DNA from: Halobacteriovoraceae bacterium
GTDB taxonomy: Bacteria; Bdellovibrionota; Bacteriovoracia; Bacteriovoracales; Bacteriovoracaceae
Length of the DNA: 64,000 nucleotides
Assembly: GCA_020635115.1 (NCBI GenBank)
Contig: JACKAK010000007.1
Coordinates: 186,001-250,000, forward strand
Direction of reading: 5' to 3'
The translations under genes were made by a program, and so were the position numbers. The stretch's first letter is position 1, and every line of letters starts with the position of its first letter. Shown in pieces: positions 62,358-64,000 of the stretch. A model generated the notes under the pieces. It was not told the DNA's origin, made no database searches, and saw only the letters and a program-made list of their open reading frames with translations.

Positions 62358-63548
62358 TCAATCGATTTTAAAATATATTAACTCTTGTGCCTGCGCCAGT
62401 TTAGAGTAGGCCTTTTGAATGTCAGAGTCAACGCTCAATACATATCCTAGTCTATCGCCATCCCCGTTAACGTCATTTACTTTTTCACCTACATTGACAA
62501 ATGAAGCACAAAACACACCTGGCAACTCTCTGGCCTTTTCAAATCCTATGACTTCTTTAACTACGCCCTTGTGAGATGGAAAAAAACTAAGAATTCCCTG
62601 TTGCCGATTTGAAAGATCTAATATGACTTTTTCACCAATAGACTGAAGAATTGTACTCTCTACAATATCAAAACCTGAAACCTTAGGGACAAATTCTTCG
62701 AAAACTTTAAAACCTCCCCCTCGGCCAGAGAGTTCTACTATCCAAATTTCATTATTATTTATTATTATCTCACTGTGTCCTGGACCGTCGGTATATCCAA
62801 GAGATTCGAAGGCCTTAGATATAAAAGAAGAAACTTTTTCCATCAAATGATCTTCATATTGAATCGTTGCTAGTTCATAGGCCACCATTTTTCCATTTAA
62901 ATCTAACTTTTTCTTTTTTGTTAAACATAGAAGTTGAGTCACTCCACCAAGAGTGAAAGTTTCAACCGTATGTTCATCTCCAGGAATAAATTCTTCGACG
63001 ATAACTTCTTTGGTGTTAGAAAAATCAAAGGCCCTTTGGATGATTTCATCAAGGTCAGTTGTTAAATAGTTTACTTTGGTAACCCCTCGACTTCCACTGG
63101 AGTCAACTGGTTTAATAATAAGATCAATTGATTGTTCACAAATATATTTTTTTGCCTCATCAGGATTCTCAAAAGATTTCCACTTCAGTCGATTCAAATT
63201 AAATTTTTCAAGAGCTGCACGTTGGAGTTTTTTATTCATTAATTTTAGAGTGACTTCATAACCCGCACAAGGAAGTTGAAAGTGATCCCTTAATTTCCCT
63301 GTCAAAATCATACCTGCCTCAGAGCAAATACTCAGGGCCCCTAATACTTGAGTACCAGTCTTTTCAATTTCGGAGATAATTTCATCAGTGTTTTCAAGTG
63401 AACAAATAATCTTTTTGTTCGCTATTGAAAAACCCTCAGCAGTTGGGTTTGCATCTATGGCGATAACATACAGACCCATTTCCTTGGCCATCTCAATAGC
63501 ACATTTTTGCCATTTTCCAGCAGTAATAAAAATGATACTTTTTTTCAT
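62358..63548 (-). CDS. ATP-grasp ligase
   Basis: 396 aa, start overlapping pseF by four bases (ATGA). Three-part ATP-grasp: N-terminal pre-ATP-grasp (IIFITAGKWQKCAIEMAKEMG), central ATP-binding with LIIKPVDSSGSRGVTKV and VIVEEFIPGDEHTVETF, and metal-binding ends in GYTDGPGHSEIII and IVELSGRGGGFKVFEEF. The C-terminal domain resembles CarB-type ligases (DdlA-like/LabD). It forms an amide or similar bond with ATP, commonly between a carboxylate and an amine. Coupling to pseF points to a substrate of the pseudaminate line, for instance an aminoacyl substituent. Confidence 0.85.
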   Translation of the reverse strand: MKKSIIFITAGKWQKCAIEMAKEMGLYVIAIDANPTAEGFSIANKKIICSLENTDEIISEIEKTGTQVLGALSICSEAGMILTGKLRDHFQLPCAGYEVTLKLMNKKLQRAALEKFNLNRLKWKSFENPDEAKKYICEQSIDLIIKPVDSSGSRGVTKVNYLTTDLDEIIQRAFDFSNTKEVIVEEFIPGDEHTVETFTLGGVTQLLCLTKKKKLDLNGKMVAYELATIQYEDHLMEKVSSFISKAFESLGYTDGPGHSEIIINNNEIWIVELSGRGGGFKVFEEFVPKVSGFDIVESTILQSIGEKVILDLSNRQQGILSFFPSHKGVVKEVIGFEKARELPGVFCASFVNVGEKVNDVNGDGDRLGYVLSVDSDIQKAYSKLAQAQELIYFKID

Positions 63549-64000
63549 TCGATAAAGGCCTTGTATTTAGCTTCCGCAATTTTCCAGTCAACGAGATCGT
63601 CAATATCCTGTACTTCATTGCCCTCAAGTATATAGGGAGTTGTTCTCTCTGAAAAAATTTTACCAGTCTTTTGGAAATGCTCATTTTTAAACCAGTAAAA
63701 CTGGCCAGCATCATGATAAAATTTTTCTAGGTCTTGTGATCTTGTAGACATATATTCAGGCCAGGCCCAATTTAGATAGTTATTCTCTATTTTAAAAGAT
63801 CTTTGAATAGGAAAAGAAAAAGAAGTTATAGGGATAACGGTATCTGTGTTTTCATTTTGTAAGAGTTCATAGGATTCGATTAGTTTTTTTGGCGTTATAA
63901 ATGGTGCTGTAGGATATAGACAGCATATATGTTCATAATATTCACCCATGCCTTCAAGACCATCCAGGACCTCTTTAACAACATCTACAGTCGTTGCAAA
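63545..64000 (-). CDS. pseF: CMP-pseudaminic acid synthetase, C-terminal part
   Basis: The gene runs off the right edge; the frame is open from 64000 (17 further codons before the ATG-like Met at 63949). The visible part fits PseF/acylneuraminate cytidylyltransferase: VCCLYPTAPF in the form HICCLYPTAPFITPKKL, SFSFPIQRSF, FYHDAGQFYWF, and the end VQDIDDLVDWKIAE (the EVQDIDTXEDW motif, which is diagnostic). The N-terminal CTP-binding motif is outside the window. It activates pseudaminate with CMP and leads the operon with the ATP-grasp and RraA genes. Confidence 0.9.
   Translation of the reverse strand, partial: FATTVDVVKEVLDGLEGMGEYYEHICCLYPTAPFITPKKLIESYELLQNENTDTVIPITSFSFPIQRSFKIENNYLNWAWPEYMSTRSQDLEKFYHDAGQFYWFKNEHFQKTGKIFSERTTPYILEGNEVQDIDDLVDWKIAEAKYKAFIE

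Noticed and set aside
1..64000. CRISPR arrays, rRNA or tRNA genes
   Set aside because: No regularly spaced repeats and no tRNA- or rRNA-like sequence were recognised on either strand.

Overview
The window is AT-rich (roughly one third G+C) bacterial chromosome from a Gram-negative with tightly packed genes. No rRNA, tRNA or other taxonomic marker is present. Codon use, many TTG/GTG starts and gene content would fit a member of the Bdellovibrionota (Bacteriovorax/Halobacteriovorax type), but this is an inference held with modest confidence.

Region 1 (1-9.5 kb) is an accessory, insertion-rich stretch. It holds the end of a cytochrome b561-like gene coupled to a membrane-anchored LuxR-type regulator. 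Next is a small recombinase-like gene split by an IS21-family element (1391-5993), which is itself split in istA by an intact IS66-family element (2833-5244). Both target duplications are readable (AGAG, 4 bp; TAATAAAC, 8 bp), and both broken genes regain one open frame when the insertions are removed in silico. A HepT-MntA (HEPN-MNT) toxin-antitoxin pair follows, then a 5'-truncated SDR gene and a decayed IS1380-like transposase with four in-frame stops.

Region 2 (9.5-18.8 kb) carries a PAP2 phosphatase-like protein, a SnoaL/NTF2-like protein, an alpha/beta hydrolase, a polar amino-acid ABC transporter operon whose binding-protein gene appears to start at CTG, a second binding-protein-like secreted protein, and a CheY-like regulator divergent from a membrane CheA-like kinase (CHASE4-type sensor, HAMP, Hpt, HATPase).

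Region 3 (18.9-64 kb) is a large surface-glycan island. It contains a CDP-3,6-dideoxyhexose cassette (rfbF, rfbG, rfbH, a reductase and an RmlC-like epimerase), two GT-C-like membrane proteins, galE, two polyprenyl-phosphate sugar transferases of different size, GDP-fucose synthesis (gmd, fcl), about ten GT-A/GT-B glycosyltransferases including an alpha-1,2-fucosyltransferase, a Wzx-like flippase, a Wzy-like polymerase, a WbpM-like dehydratase, and a pseudaminic acid pathway split over four places (pseB-pseC, pseH-pseI, pseG, pseF). At the right edge pseF is translationally coupled to an ATP-grasp ligase and followed by an RraA-family protein, next to a PhyH-type dioxygenase, which suggests a tailoring module for the nonulosonic acid. 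A metF-like gene sits inside the island. Strands switch often and most convergent pairs overlap at their stop codons.

Together the island should supply GDP-fucose, a CDP-dideoxyhexose, UDP-sugars and CMP-pseudaminate, start two glycans on undecaprenyl phosphate, extend and flip them, and polymerise at least one. Other signals worth a second look are two genes with near-cognate start codons behind strong ribosome binding sites, and clear over-representation of GGCC in host genes but less so in the insertion sequences.
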